The notes under the pieces are model-generated. The model was not told the DNA's origin. It ran no database searches and saw only the letters and a list, made by a program, of their open reading frames with translations. Shown here in pieces: positions 28,314 to 39,464 of a DNA stretch of 64,000 nucleotides; the stretch's first letter is position 1; each line of letters begins with the position of its first letter. Origin of the DNA: Pseudonocardiaceae bacterium YIM PH 21723. Its GTDB lineage: Bacteria; Actinomycetota; Actinomycetes; Mycobacteriales; Pseudonocardiaceae. The translations under genes were made by a program, and so were the position numbers. The stretch lies in contig QZFT01000014.1 of assembly GCA_003600225.1 (NCBI GenBank), forward strand, positions 107,476 through 171,475. The letters run 5' to 3'.

Positions 28314-28922
28314 GGTATAGCCGCTACCGAACGCGCCGAGCTGTCCGACCTGCTGGAACAGCTCGGCCCACAGGCGCCGACGCTCTGCGCCGGCTGGCAG
28401 ACCCGGCAGCTGGCCGCCCACCTGGTGCTGCGTGAGCACCGGATCGACGCCCAGCCCGGCATCGTGCTGTCCGCGCTCGCCGGATACACCGCGAAGGTCC
28501 AGGACGAGATCGCCGCCTGGCCCTGGCAGCGGCTGGTCGACACCGTCCGCGGTGGCCCGCCCTGGTGGTCCCCGTTCCGGCTGGCGCCGGACGCGCTCAA
28601 CGGCGCGGAGTACCTGGTGCACCACGAGGACGTGCGCCGCGGCGGCGAGGACTGGGAGCCCCGCCCCGCCGACGCCACACGGGACAAGCTCGCCCTGGGC
28701 ACGCTGCGCCGGATGGGCCGCACCCTGCTGCGCGGCAAGGCCTCAGGCCTGCGGTTGTGCACACCAGACGGGCACATCGCGCTGGAAATTCCCGGGCCGG
28801 GCGTTCTCACGATCACCGGCGAACCGGTCGAGCTTCTGCTGTTCGCGTTCGGCCGGGACGCCACCAGATTGCACTTCGACGGTGATATCGACGCCATCCG
28901 GGGCCTGCGGCGCGGATTGTGA
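28311..28922 (+). CDS. TIGR03085-family putative metal-binding protein
   Basis: 203 residues. The N-terminal mycothiol-maleylpyruvate-isomerase/DinB-like helical bundle is seen in ERAELSDLLEQLGPQAPTLCAGWQTRQLAAHLVLREHRID, with the metal-type histidines in HLVLREH and later EYLVHHEDVRR. The region after about residue 120 is a second small domain ending GDIDAIRGL. These proteins are presumed mycothiol-linked or metal-dependent enzymes with no assigned reaction. The start is placed by the leaderless promoter. dapA follows after 24 nt with its own promoter. Confidence 0.85.
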   Translation: MGIAATERAELSDLLEQLGPQAPTLCAGWQTRQLAAHLVLREHRIDAQPGIVLSALAGYTAKVQDEIAAWPWQRLVDTVRGGPPWWSPFRLAPDALNGAEYLVHHEDVRRGGEDWEPRPADATRDKLALGTLRRMGRTLLRGKASGLRLCTPDGHIALEIPGPGVLTITGEPVELLLFAFGRDATRLHFDGDIDAIRGLRRGL

Positions 28923-29857
<935 letters not shown>

Positions 29858-29858
<1 letters not shown>

Positions 29859-31579
29859 TGGCGGCAAGCACTCCACCGCCCGCGGTGAACAACCAGGGCA
29901 CCGTTCCGGTGAACCCGCCGAAACCCGCAGCCGAGAACGCGCTGCGCGTCGTCGCGCTCGGCGGCATCGGCGAGGTCGGCCGGAACATGACCGTATTCGA
30001 GCACGCCGGACGGATGTTGATCGTCGACTGCGGCGTGCTCTTCCCCGAGGACGACGCCCCCGGCGTCGACCTCATCCTGCCGGACTTCCGGGCCATCGAG
30101 GAACGCCTCGATGACATCGAAGCGCTGGTACTGACCCACGGACACGAGGACCACATCGGTGCGGTCCCGTTCCTGCTGCGCCTGCGGCCCGACCTGCCGG
30201 TCATCGGCTCGCGGTTCACCCTCGCGCTGCTCGCGGCCAAGTGCAAGGAACACCGGCAGCACCCCAAGCTGGTCGAGGTCAAGGAAGGCGAGAAGGGCAC
30301 CTTCGGTCCCTTCGAGCTGGAGTACTTCGCGGTCAACCACTCCATCCCGGACGCGCTCGCGATCGGCATCCGCACCTCCGCGGGCCTGGTGCTGCACACC
30401 GGTGACATCAAGCTGGACCAGCTGCCGCTGGACGGCCGGCTCACCGACCTGGCCGGGTTCTCCCGGCTCGGCGACGAGGGCGTCGACCTGCTGCTGGTCG
30501 ACTCCACCAACGCCGAGGTGCCCGGGTTCGTCACCCCGGAGCGGGAGATCGGACCGGTCCTGGACCGGGTCATCGGCCGGGTCACCAACAACCGGGTCAT
30601 CGTGGCCTGCTTCGCCAGCCACGTGCACCGGGTCCAGCAGGTCATCGACGTCGCCGTCGCGCACGGCCGCAAGATCGCCTTCGTCGGCCGGTCGATGGTG
30701 CGCAACATGGGCATCGCGGACGAGCTGGGCCTGCTGAACATCCCCGACGGGCTGACCGTCGAGCTGGACCGGGCGATGGAGATGCCCGAGAGCCAGGTGC
30801 TGTTCGTGTCCACCGGCTCGCAGGGCGAGCCGCTGTCGGCGCTGTCCCGGATGGCCCGCGGCGAGCACCGGCAGGTCCGGATCCGTCCCGGCGACACCGT
30901 GGTGCTGGCCTCCTCGCTCATCCCCGGCAACGAGACCGCGGTGTTCGGCGTGGTCAACGGCCTGGTCCGGCTGGGCGCCAACGTGGTGCACCAGGGACAC
31001 GCCAAGGTGCACGTCTCCGGACACGCCTCGGCGGGCGAGCTGCTGTACCTGTACAACGCGCTGCGGCCGAGCAACGTCATGCCGGTGCACGGCGAATGGC
31101 GGCATCTGCGGGCCAACGCGGACCTGGCGGCGCTCACCGGCGTCGACCCGAAGAACGTGGTCATCGCGGAGAACGGCGTGGTCGTCGACCTGCTGGACGG
31201 CGTGGCCTCCATCAAGGGCCGGGTCGAGGTGGGCCAGGTCTACGTGGACGGTCTGTCCGTCGGCGATGTCGGCGAGTCCACACTGTCCGACCGCCTGGTC
31301 CTCGGTGAGGGCGGCTTCATCGCGATCACCGTCGCGGTGGAGGCCAGCACCGGCCGTGCGGTGACCTCGCCGACGATCTCCGGCCGCGGGTTCTCCGATG
31401 ACCCGAAGGCACTCGACAACGTGCTGCCGCTGGTCGAGGCGGAGCTGTCCCGCACCGAGGTCGAGGGCATCACCGACCCGCACCGCATCGCCCAGGCCGT
31501 GCGTCGCGTGGTCGGCCGGTGGGTCGCGGACACCTATCGCCGACGTCCGATGATCGTACCGACGGTTATTCCGGTCTAA
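29858..31579 (+). CDS. rnj: Ribonuclease J
   Basis: 573 residues. RNase J is a metallo-beta-lactamase/beta-CASP enzyme with 5'-3' exo- and endonuclease activity in RNA decay and rRNA processing. The zinc motif is HGHEDHIG (94-101); further ligands lie in VNHSIPDALAIGI, LHTGDIKLD and VMPVHGEWRHLRANADLA. The beta-CASP domain and C-terminal domain are full length. The N-terminal 28 residues are a proline-rich extension as in other actinobacteria. The start overlaps the dapA stop (TGATG). Confidence 0.97.
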
Positions 31580-31683
31580 GTATTCATTATCGGTGAGGCC
31601 GGCCCCGGCTATTGACTTGGTCGATAGCATTACGGGGCTGGTCTCTCGGTGACAAATCCGTTCCTCGCCGAACTGGAGTGTCA

Positions 31684-32100
31684 GTGAATATCACCGATAC
31701 CGTTGATCGGGCCGTCGACGCCCTCGTTGTTCCGTTGACCCGTCGGCAGCTGTCCGAGCCCTACGAGGAGTTGTGGGATCTGATCTCGGACAAACTGGGT
31801 GAGTCCGTCGACGAGGCGCCGCTGCGCCGGTTCATCTCGGATCCCGAAGGACAGCAGGAACAATCCGTGATCAAATACCTGGTCAGCAGGTCGGCCACCG
31901 AGGACGCCCGGTTCGCCGAGCGGCTGGAGTTGCTGGTGGCCGAACTCGCGCCGCTGGCGATGGTCCCCGAGCCCCGGGTGAGTGCGGAATCGACTGGGAA
32001 TCCCTCATCCTCACCTTTTGCGGAATTGATTCCGTTGGCAATTCTGCTGCTCATCGGCCTGGGTGTCTTTGTTACTCTCTGGTTTTTCGGCGGTCCGTGA
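31684..32100 (+). CDS. Small single-pass membrane protein of unknown function
   Basis: 138 residues from GTG 31684, with GGAG a few nt upstream. The N-terminal 95 residues are an acidic helical domain (VDRAVDALVVPLTRRQLSEPYEELWDLISDKLGES … LVSRSATEDARFAERLELLVAEL). The C-terminal IPLAILLLIGLGVFVTLWFFG is a membrane helix (about 115-135) with almost no tail. Tail-anchored topology with the domain in the cytosol is inferred. Not recognised. The GC content is lower near the 3' end than in neighbours. Confidence 0.7.
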   Translation: MNITDTVDRAVDALVVPLTRRQLSEPYEELWDLISDKLGESVDEAPLRRFISDPEGQQEQSVIKYLVSRSATEDARFAERLELLVAELAPLAMVPEPRVSAESTGNPSSSPFAELIPLAILLLIGLGVFVTLWFFGGP

Positions 32101-32104
32101 GAAT

Positions 32105-32926
32105 TCAGTTCCAGGACCGCTGAGTGCCGTATTTCTGCGTGATGGCAACGTTCCCGGAAAGATCCAGATCCGCGATGAACCGGACGGAATCCCGCACCGA
32201 CTCCCGGCTGATCCTGGTGTTCACCGGGCCGGCCAGTTGTAGCTCGAACGGCTGGCCGGGCTGAGCCATCCGCTGCTCGTTCGGCACGTCGTGGAAGGCC
32301 AGCCGGTAGATGTAGAACGAGGTCCCGTCGCCCTTCGGCACCTCGTACCCGTCCCACTGCGGATGCCCGTAGGGCGCGGAGTTGTAGAAGGTCAGCCCCT
32401 TCACCCCGGATCCGGCGCGCAGGATGATCGCCGCGCAGTCGATCTGGATGGGCTGCGCCGAGGTGTTGGTGAACGTCAGCGCGGTCACGTCCACGTTCTG
32501 CCGCACCGTGACCCGCAGCGGCACATTGCTGGTGAACGCGGACACCGGCGGCTCGGCCAGAATCGGATTGCTGTCCGGTGTCGGATAGTCGATGCCGTAC
32601 GCACATCGCTCCAGTGGAGCGTCGTACTTCCCGGGCTTCCCGGCCGGCTGCTGCTGGGTGAAACTCGCCGGCCCCGCGGTGGCGGGAGCCGTCTCCGGCC
32701 CACCCGGCGCAGGCCGGGCGTTGGGCACCGGATCGATCCCGTTGATCCCGTTGCCCTTGGGCCGTTCCTTGACGGGTGTCGCGGCGTGGTGGTGCCCCTT
32801 GTCCCGGGGCACCGAGGGCGCGGCGGTCGACGCGCCGAAATACGGCCCGAGGACGAAGGGCGCGGCGCCGATCAGCAGCAGACCGACTGCCGCGAGCAGT
32901 GCTGTGTGCGTGCGGGTCAAGGCCAT
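32105..32926 (-). CDS. Membrane-anchored exported protein, unknown
   Basis: 273 residues from ATG 32926, preceded by GAGGAG. An N-terminal helix (about 7-27, ALLAAVGLLLIGAAPFVLGPYF) is a signal anchor. A Pro/Ala-rich linker follows, then a beta-rich domain (about 105-273) with VPLRVTVRQNVDVTALTFTNTSAQPIQIDCAAIILRAGSGVKGLTFYN and two cysteines. The strand pattern suggests an immunoglobulin-like or DUF-type sandwich outside the membrane. No catalytic motif seen. It converges on the preceding gene with a 4-nt gap. Function unknown. Confidence 0.75.
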   Translation of the reverse strand: MALTRTHTALLAAVGLLLIGAAPFVLGPYFGASTAAPSVPRDKGHHHAATPVKERPKGNGINGIDPVPNARPAPGGPETAPATAGPASFTQQQPAGKPGKYDAPLERCAYGIDYPTPDSNPILAEPPVSAFTSNVPLRVTVRQNVDVTALTFTNTSAQPIQIDCAAIILRAGSGVKGLTFYNSAPYGHPQWDGYEVPKGDGTSFYIYRLAFHDVPNEQRMAQPGQPFELQLAGPVNTRISRESVRDSVRFIADLDLSGNVAITQKYGTQRSWN

Positions 32927-33077
32927 CGTGGATCTCCTCACCACAGGGGAAGGTGGGGACACAGGGATCTCCATTGAGCGCCCTGCGGCCCGGCGTGACA
33001 ACCGGCCAATGGGGTAACCGGTTGCCCTATACCTCTCGTCAGGCGGAATGTCAGACCCGTCGGGCACTATCCCTGTC

Positions 33078-34721
33078 ATGCGCATCGCCGTAGCTCCCGG
33101 CCCGGACGGAACCGCCTGGCTGTCCACTGTGGACGGGCAGCCGCGCTTCGTCGCCGACCTCGCCGCGGAGGTGCGCGCCGCCCACCCGGACACCCGCTGG
33201 ATCTGGCCGGACACCGCGGCCTGCTACCCGGCCCTGCTCGCTGCGGGCGCCCGCGTCGCCCGCTGCCACGACCTGGCCCTGATCGAGGGCCTGCTCTCCG
33301 GCCACGACGGCCACTGGGGCGAACCCCGCTCCCTGGCCGCGGCCGTCGCCCGCCTGGACGGCCGCCCGGTGCCCGCGGATCCGGAGCCGGTCACCCATGA
33401 CCCTCGGTTGCAGCCCGCCCTCTTCGATCACGCTCCGCCCGCCGAACGCTCCACAATGGACGATGTGCTCCGGGTGCACGCCGCCCAGCAGAAACGCATC
33501 GCCGAGATCGGCGACCGCGGCGCCTTCGCCACCCTGTGCGCCCTGGAATCGGCCGGCGCCCTGATCGCCGCCGAAATGAGCCACACCGGCCTGCCCTGGC
33601 GCGCCGACGTGCACCGCGCGCTGCTCGCCGAGCTGATGGGCACCCCCCTGGCGCCCGGCATGCCACCCCGCCGGCTCACCGAACTCGCCGCCGAGATCTC
33701 CGCCGCCTTCGGCGGCCGGCCGATCCACCCCGACCTGCCCGCCGAGGTGATCAAAGCCTTCGCCGCCGCCGGAATCCGGTTGCCCTCAACGCGATCCTGG
33801 GTGCTCAAGGAGATCGATCACCCGGCGGTCAAACCCCTGCTGGCCTACAAGGAGCTCTACCGGATCCACACCGCCCACGGCCAGGCCTGGCTGGACACCT
33901 GGGTCCACAATGGACGATTCCGCGCCGAATACGTGGTGGGCGGCGTGGTCTCCGGCCGCTGGGCCACCCGCGGCGGCGCGGCCCTGCAGATCCCCCGGGT
34001 GATCCGCCGCGCCGTGGTCGCCGATCCGGACTGGGTGCTCGTGGTCGCCGACGCCGGCCAGCTCGAACCCCGTATCCTCGCCGCGCTCTCCGGCGACCGG
34101 CGGCTCGGCGAGGTCGCCGCAGCGGGCGATCTCTATGCCGCGCTGGCAGCCGAGGCGTTCGACGGTGACCGCGACCGGGCCAAGCTGGGGCTGCTCGGTG
34201 TCCTCTATGGACAGACCAGTGGGCAGGCGGGCCAGTTGCTTCCCGTTCTCCGCCAACGGTTCCCGGCGGCCATCGACTACGTGGAGCGCGCTGCGGTGGC
34301 GGGGGAGCAGGGGCTGCTCGTGCGCTCCGGGCTGGGCCGCACCTGCCCGTCGCCGTCGGCCTCCTGGTGGTCGCAGACCGGGGTGGACCCCGGTGCGGTC
34401 TCGGTGACCCGGGATGGGGCGGGGGCCGCGCGCAGCCGGGGCCGGTTCACCCGTAACTTCGTGGTGCAGGCCAGCGCCGCGGAGTGGGCGCTCGTGGTGC
34501 TCGCCGAGTTGCGGCGGGCGTTGCACGAGGGTGGCCTCGGCGAGCTGGTGTTCTTCCAGCACGACGAGTTCATCGTGCACTGTCCCGCGGCGCAGGCGGA
34601 CGCGGTGACCGCGGCGGTGCACGCGGCAGCGGAACGGGCGGGGGATCTGCTCTACCCGGGCGTGCCCGTGCGATTCCCGATGTCCGTGGCCACGTCGGCC
34701 TCCTACGCCGATGCCAAGTAA
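33078..34721 (+). CDS. Family-A DNA polymerase-like protein (bifunctional 3'-5' exonuclease/polymerase family)
   Basis: 547 residues from ATG 33078, which has CACTAT 7 nt upstream. Family-A polymerase motifs: motif A VVADAGQLEPRILAALSGD (Asp about 325), motif B RAKLGLLGVLYGQTSGQAG (about 367) and motif C QHDEFIVHC (about 495). Both catalytic aspartates are therefore present, though motif A has AGQLEP where PolA has YSQIEL. The N-terminal 140 residues are reduced and show no DxE exonuclease motif. Such short proteins are widespread in actinobacteria beside a normal PolA; a repair or translesion role is plausible but unproven. Confidence 0.85.
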   Translation: MRIAVAPGPDGTAWLSTVDGQPRFVADLAAEVRAAHPDTRWIWPDTAACYPALLAAGARVARCHDLALIEGLLSGHDGHWGEPRSLAAAVARLDGRPVPADPEPVTHDPRLQPALFDHAPPAERSTMDDVLRVHAAQQKRIAEIGDRGAFATLCALESAGALIAAEMSHTGLPWRADVHRALLAELMGTPLAPGMPPRRLTELAAEISAAFGGRPIHPDLPAEVIKAFAAAGIRLPSTRSWVLKEIDHPAVKPLLAYKELYRIHTAHGQAWLDTWVHNGRFRAEYVVGGVVSGRWATRGGAALQIPRVIRRAVVADPDWVLVVADAGQLEPRILAALSGDRRLGEVAAAGDLYAALAAEAFDGDRDRAKLGLLGVLYGQTSGQAGQLLPVLRQRFPAAIDYVERAAVAGEQGLLVRSGLGRTCPSPSASWWSQTGVDPGAVSVTRDGAGAARSRGRFTRNFVVQASAAEWALVVLAELRRALHEGGLGELVFFQHDEFIVHCPAAQADAVTAAVHAAAERAGDLLYPGVPVRFPMSVATSASYADAK

Positions 34722-34887
34722 CACGCTCTCGCCTCCCCTGGCGGTGCTTCGCGGCTGCTGCTTGTTTCTCAGCAGAGGGCCGGAAAGCGGGAATACGGAC
34801 ATCTCGGAGGCCAGTTCACCCGATCGGGGAAGGCTGGGGTGGTGTGGGCAAGGACCTGATGGCGTCCCTTGTGTATTTGAGCGCAAC

Positions 34888-34930
34888 GAAGGACGCCTTC
34901 GTTTACGCAAGGTAAACGAAGGCGTCCTTC
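34888..34930. terminator. Strong bidirectional terminator hairpin
   Basis: Perfect 19-bp stem (34888-34906 with 34912-34930), loop GCAAG, between convergent genes. GGCGTCCCTT at 34861-34870 could pair with 34888-34897 instead, giving a competing fold. Confidence 0.85.
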
Positions 34931-34964
34931 AGGTACTTGGAGGTGGGTGGCCTCCGGTAACGGG

Positions 34965-35813
34965 CTAGGGGCGGTCGGGCTTCCACGGGCTGGACGACTC
35001 CACGGGGCGGGTCGGGTCCCAGAACCTCGGCTGGTCCCACTCGTCGCGGCGCAGGTCGGCGAGGCCGCCGGCGATCGCGCGCATGATGCGGTCCCGGGCG
35101 CGGACGGCGTCACCGGGCCGCCCGGCGGACAGGTCCGCCAGCTCGACGGGGTCGCCGAAGTGGACACGCATGACCGGGCGGGTGCGGGCCGCCCGCAGCC
35201 AGGACTTCATCAGGATCGCGAAGTCGGCCCAGCTGCCCACGGCCAGGGTTCCCCACCACATGGCCTCGTGCGCGCCCCACTGGGACAGCGGGATCACCGG
35301 CACCCCGGCGGACAGCGCCATCCGGGCCGGGCCGGTCTTGCCGCGCTCGGGCCACAGCCCCGGATCGCGGCTGATCCGGCCCTCCGGGTAGACGAGGATC
35401 GGGTCGCCGTCACCGAGCGCGTCCACCGCGCGGCCCAGGGCTTCGACCACGTTGCTCTTGCCGCGGTCCACGCGTACGTGGCCGCAGGCCGACATGATGG
35501 CTCCGGCGACGGGTGCCTCGAAGAGGCCGCCGGTGGCCAGGAAGCGGGGGGCGACGCCGATCCTGTTGCAGGCGGCGATCAGGACCATCACATCGAAGTT
35601 ACCGATGTGGTTCGCGGCAAGGATCAACGGCTTGCCACGCAGATGTGCGGGAATGTCCCCAGTGACAACGAGCCGACCGGTAATGGCGACCAGCAGCCGG
35701 TCCACGAGAATCAGGAACCGCCATATGAGTGGCGGTCTCCGGTCGTGGGTCCGTCCGCGGCTCGGCTCCGCAGGATTCGGGTGCAGCGCGACCATGATGG
35801 TGGAGCATGCCAT
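34965..35813 (-). CDS. 1-acyl-sn-glycerol-3-phosphate acyltransferase-like (PlsC) protein
   Basis: 282 residues; the start is uncertain (35813 or ATG 35795). The acyltransferase motifs are NHIGNFD (the HX4D box as H-IGNF-D, near residue 69), then GHVRVDRGK and VYPEGRIS, and a final block AGVPVIPLSQWG. PlsC enzymes add the second acyl chain to lysophosphatidic acid; actinobacteria carry several paralogues of differing acceptor. No strong membrane helix except LIWRFLILVDRLLVAITG near the N-terminus. The 3' end lies 35 nt from the shared terminator. Confidence 0.9.
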   Translation of the reverse strand: MACSTIMVALHPNPAEPSRGRTHDRRPPLIWRFLILVDRLLVAITGRLVVTGDIPAHLRGKPLILAANHIGNFDVMVLIAACNRIGVAPRFLATGGLFEAPVAGAIMSACGHVRVDRGKSNVVEALGRAVDALGDGDPILVYPEGRISRDPGLWPERGKTGPARMALSAGVPVIPLSQWGAHEAMWWGTLAVGSWADFAILMKSWLRAARTRPVMRVHFGDPVELADLSAGRPGDAVRARDRIMRAIAGGLADLRRDEWDQPRFWDPTRPVESSSPWKPDRP

Positions 35814-35959
35814 GTGCGGGCGACAGCGTGTGCCCGAACGGGAGTAATTTGGCTTACGGCAGTCTCTCTGACAGCGTAAATGGCTGATCAGCCGTGTGCA
35901 CAGGACAAAAGTGGTGGCCTACGCGCGTGGCAGGTGCGACTTCACCCACTCGCGCGAGA

Positions 35960-35975
35960 TACCGTAACCCCCATG
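35960..35975 (+). promoter_or_regulatory. Leaderless promoter deciding the ftsK start
   Basis: TACCGT (35960-35965), 7 nt, ATG 35973. Confidence 0.6.
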
Positions 35976-38459
35976 GCGAATCGGACCACCTCCTCCGGAC
36001 GCGGCGGCGCGAGTTCATCCGGACGCGGCGGCGCCGACGGCGGCCGTGGGTCCAAGCCACGCGCGGGCAGTGCCAAGACCCCGGCCAAATCCGCGCAGCC
36101 GAAGACCACCTCGAAGACGCAGCGCAACGTGCCGGCGAAGTCCACTCGATCGAGTGCACGCAAGCCCGTTGCCCGGAAGGCCCCCAACCCGCTGGCGGCA
36201 GGGCTCGGCAAGCTGGCCCGCTCGCTGGGCGCCGGTGGCGAGCTGGAGACCGCGCACCGCAGGGACGGCGCGGGCATCCTGCTGATCGCCATCGCGGCGG
36301 TGGCCGCCGCCGGAGTCTGGTGGAATGCCGGCGGGCCGGTCGGCGCCTGGTTCAGCGACGCCCTGCACAAGTGCATCGGGTACGGCTCACTCGGCCTGCC
36401 CGTCGTTTTACTCATCGTCGCGATCGTGCTGATGCGCACCGAGGCCGACCCGGATTCCCGCCCCCGGCGGGTCCTCGGCTCCGGCCTGATGACCTTCGGC
36501 GTACTGGGCGTCCTGCACCTGGTCGCCGGCAACCCCACCCCGGAACCGGGCAGCATGGGACCGGGTGGAGCCCTCGGCTACGTGGTCGGCGCGCCCCTGG
36601 GACAGGGTCTGACCGCCGCCGTCGCCGCGCCGCTGCTGGGCATGGTCGCCGTCTATGGCCTGCTGCTGGTCACCGGTACCCCGATCCGTGAGGTGCCGAG
36701 CAGGCTGGCCGGGCTGCTGAACCCGGAGTCCGCCCACGCGGACCAGGACGAGGAAGAGGACTATGACGGTCCGGCCGCGCTGGAGGAACACGGCGCCGCG
36801 GAGGTCCGGCTGCGCCGGCCGCAGCGCCGCCGCCAGGCCGCCATGTCGGAGAAGGACGACGAGCCGGAACTCGACTTCGAGGAGCCACCGGCGAAGCCCG
36901 CCGTCGCCGCGATCAAGGCCGCTCCCAAGGAGCCCAAGGAGAAGCCCGCACCGCAGGTCCGCAAGGTGGAGGGCGACTACCAGCTGCCGCCGCCGGGCAT
37001 CCTCAAGGACGGCGACCCGCCCAAGACGCGCAGCCGGGCCAACGACACGATGATCGACGCCATCACCGGGGTGCTGGAGCAGTTCTCCATCGACGCCCAG
37101 GTCACCGGCTTCACCCGTGGCCCGACGGTCACCCGGTACGAGGTGGAAGTCGGCCCCGGCGTGAAGGTCGAGAAGATCACCGCGCTGACCAAGAACATCG
37201 CCTACGCGGTGGCCACCGACAACGTCCGCATCCTGGCGCCGATCCCGGGCAAGTCCGCCGTGGGCATCGAGGTGCCGAACAGCGACCGCGAGATGGTCCG
37301 CCTCGGCGACGTGCTCAAGTCCACCGAGGCGACCAAGGACACGCATCCGCTGGTCGTGGGCCTCGGCAAGGACATCGAGGGCCACATGGTCACCGCGAAC
37401 CTGGCCAAGATGCCGCACCTCCTGGTCGCCGGTTCCACCGGCTCCGGTAAGTCCAGCTTCGTCAACTCCATGCTGGTCTCGCTGCTGGCCAGGGCCACCC
37501 CGGACGAGGTCCGGATGATCCTCATCGACCCGAAGATGGTCGAGCTCACGCCGTACGAGGGCATCCCGCACCTGATCACGCCCATCATCACCCAGCCCAA
37601 GAAGGCCGCCGCCGCGCTGGCCTGGCTGGTGGAGGAGATGGAGCAGCGGTACGGCGACATGCAGGTCAACAAGGTCCGGCACATCGACGACTTCAACCGC
37701 AAGGTCAAGTCCGGCGAGATCCAGGCGCCGCTCGGCAGCGAGCGCGTCTACCGGCCCTACCCGTACATCCTGGCCATCGTGGACGAGCTCGCCGACCTGA
37801 TGATGACCGCGCCCCGCGATGTCGAGGACGCGATCGTCCGGATCACCCAGAAGGCGCGGGCCGCCGGTATCCACCTGGTGCTGGCCACCCAGCGGCCCTC
37901 GGTGGACGTGGTCACCGGTCTGATCAAGACAAACGTGCCCTCGCGACTGGCGTTCGCCACCTCCTCACTGACCGACAGCCGGGTCATCCTGGACCAGCCC
38001 GGCGCGGAGAAGCTGATCGGCATGGGCGACGCCCTGTACCTGCCGATGGGAGCCTCCAAACCGGTCCGGGTGCAGGGCGCCTTCGTCGGCGACGAGGAGA
38101 TCGCCGCGGTGGTCACCTTCACCTGTGACCAGGCCCAGCCGGAGTACACCGACGGCGTCACCAGTTCCGGCGGCGGGGAGAAGAAGGAGATCGACGCCGA
38201 CATCGGCGACGATCTGGAACTCCTCGTGCAGGCGGCGGAACTCGTGGTCAGCAGCCAGTTCGGCTCCACCAGCATGTTGCAGCGCAAGCTGCGCGTCGGC
38301 TTCGCCAAGGCCGGCCGGCTGATGGACCTGCTGGAGAGCCGCAACGTGGTCGGCCCGTCCGAGGGCTCCAAGGCCCGCGATGTGCTGATCAAGCCGGAGG
38401 AACTCGACGGCCTGATCTTCCTGCTGCGTGGCGGTTCACCCGTCGACGACGAGGACTGA
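35973..38459 (+). CDS. ftsK: DNA translocase FtsK/SpoIIIE
   Basis: 828 residues. FtsK pumps chromosome ends across the division septum. The N-terminal 60 residues are Ser/Gly/Arg-rich, then four membrane helices (about 90-250), an acidic linker (DEEEDYDGP …), the alpha domain, and the RecA-like motor with Walker [12 protein letters not shown] (about 485-495), Walker [14 protein letters not shown], and [24 protein letters not shown]. The C-terminal winged-helix gamma domain ([27 protein letters not shown]) binds orienting DNA motifs. The start is set at ATG 35973 by its leaderless promoter. Confidence 0.97.
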   Translation: MANRTTSSGRGGASSSGRGGADGGRGSKPRAGSAKTPAKSAQPKTTSKTQRNVPAKSTRSSARKPVARKAPNPLAAGLGKLARSLGAGGELETAHRRDGAGILLIAIAAVAAAGVWWNAGGPVGAWFSDALHKCIGYGSLGLPVVLLIVAIVLMRTEADPDSRPRRVLGSGLMTFGVLGVLHLVAGNPTPEPGSMGPGGALGYVVGAPLGQGLTAAVAAPLLGMVAVYGLLLVTGTPIREVPSRLAGLLNPESAHADQDEEEDYDGPAALEEHGAAEVRLRRPQRRRQAAMSEKDDEPELDFEEPPAKPAVAAIKAAPKEPKEKPAPQVRKVEGDYQLPPPGILKDGDPPKTRSRANDTMIDAITGVLEQFSIDAQVTGFTRGPTVTRYEVEVGPGVKVEKITALTKNIAYAVATDNVRILAPIPGKSAVGIEVPNSDREMVRLGDVLKSTEATKDTHPLVVGLGKDIEGHMVTANLAKMPHLLVAGSTGSGKSSFVNSMLVSLLARATPDEVRMILIDPKMVELTPYEGIPHLITPIITQPKKAAAALAWLVEEMEQRYGDMQVNKVRHIDDFNRKVKSGEIQAPLGSERVYRPYPYILAIVDELADLMMTAPRDVEDAIVRITQKARAAGIHLVLATQRPSVDVVTGLIKTNVPSRLAFATSSLTDSRVILDQPGAEKLIGMGDALYLPMGASKPVRVQGAFVGDEEIAAVVTFTCDQAQPEYTDGVTSSGGGEKKEIDADIGDDLELLVQAAELVVSSQFGSTSMLQRKLRVGFAKAGRLMDLLESRNVVGPSEGSKARDVLIKPEELDGLIFLLRGGSPVDDED

Positions 38460-38474
38460 CGCCGTCGACGGGTG
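38437..38474. terminator. Hairpin overlapping the ftsK 3' end
   Basis: 12-bp perfect stem CACCCGTCGACG/CGTCGACGGGTG (38437-38448 with 38463-38474); the left arm is within the last ftsK codons. It lies between convergent genes. Confidence 0.65.
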
Positions 38475-38484
38475 AGGCCTGGCG

Positions 38485-39372
38485 TTAAGCCCGGTACGCC
38501 GCGAACTGCTGCTGCATCCGCGTGCTCTGGCCCGCGGTGAACTGGTTCATGCAGGGATCGTCGCCGTAGTCCATGTAGTTGTGGATCGGGTCCGCGCCCG
38601 GCGCGGAGCAGCTGTCCTGGCCTTCCGGGCACCCCTTGGCCGGGGTGAGCTCGGCGGGCGTGTCCGCCACCTGGTCACCGGTGGTCGAGCAGCCGCCTTC
38701 GAAGGTGTGGTAGAGACCCAGCCAGTGGCCGGCCTCGTGGGTACCGGTGTAGCCCAGGTTGGCCTTGGGGTTGGAACCGCCCGGCACACTCTGGAAGTCG
38801 ACCACGATCCCGTCGCCGACCGGGTTTCCCGAGTATTGCGAGGGGAACGTCGCATAACCCAGGTTCGACCCCGCCGTGGCGAGGTAGAAGTTCAGGTCCT
38901 TGGCGGTGCCCTTGTGCAGGGCCTGGTGCATCGCCCGGTCCTCCGCGGTGCCGTAGCCGGAGTTGTGCCAGGCCGCGTTGACGGTGCGATCCGTGCCGGC
39001 CAGCACGAAGCTGAACGGGGTTCCGCCGTAGGTCTGGTTCATCACCTTGATCTGGTCGGCGATCTTGCTGTCCGGCACGTTCCCACCGGCCGCGGTGGTG
39101 TCCTTGCTGACCACGTGGACGTACACCTTGATCGAGGTGGCCGCCAGCCGCGCGGCTCGCCCGGTCAACCGGCGTTCCATGTCGGCCTGGTCGGCCGCTA
39201 CCTGTGCGGGGGAGAAATCGGCGTGGTCATGGTGGTCATGCTGCTCGGCGGCGCGACCTGAGCCGGCCAGGCACTCGGCGGCCGGGATAGTGGAGCTGGT
39301 AGCGGTGGTGCTGGGGACGACGAACAGGGTGGCTAACAGCATCGGCATCGCGATTAAGGCTGGTAGTCTCAT
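38485..39372 (-). CDS. Secreted zinc metalloprotease, M43 (pappalysin/cytophagalysin) type
   Basis: 295 residues from ATG 39372 with GAGAG upstream. Signal peptide about 1-24 (LPALIAMPMLLATLFVVPSTTATS). The zinc motif HEAGHWLGLYHTFEGGC (about 213-229) fits HExxHxxGxxH of metzincins, and the Met-turn region is NYMDYGDDPC. The pro-region before about residue 75 is His-rich (QHDHHDHADF). The family cleaves host or environmental proteins outside the cell. Disulfide cysteines fit secretion. The DNA upstream (39373-39464) is AT-rich relative to the window. Confidence 0.92.
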   Translation of the reverse strand: MRLPALIAMPMLLATLFVVPSTTATSSTIPAAECLAGSGRAAEQHDHHDHADFSPAQVAADQADMERRLTGRAARLAATSIKVYVHVVSKDTTAAGGNVPDSKIADQIKVMNQTYGGTPFSFVLAGTDRTVNAAWHNSGYGTAEDRAMHQALHKGTAKDLNFYLATAGSNLGYATFPSQYSGNPVGDGIVVDFQSVPGGSNPKANLGYTGTHEAGHWLGLYHTFEGGCSTTGDQVADTPAELTPAKGCPEGQDSCSAPGADPIHNYMDYGDDPCMNQFTAGQSTRMQQQFAAYRA

Positions 39373-39464
39373 CGTTCTCTCAGTTTTCACTAGTTCTGAT
39401 TTGGCCAATTAAGGCCAGATAAGATCATGTGAAACTGGTTTTCACATCAATGAATTCTTCAGAT

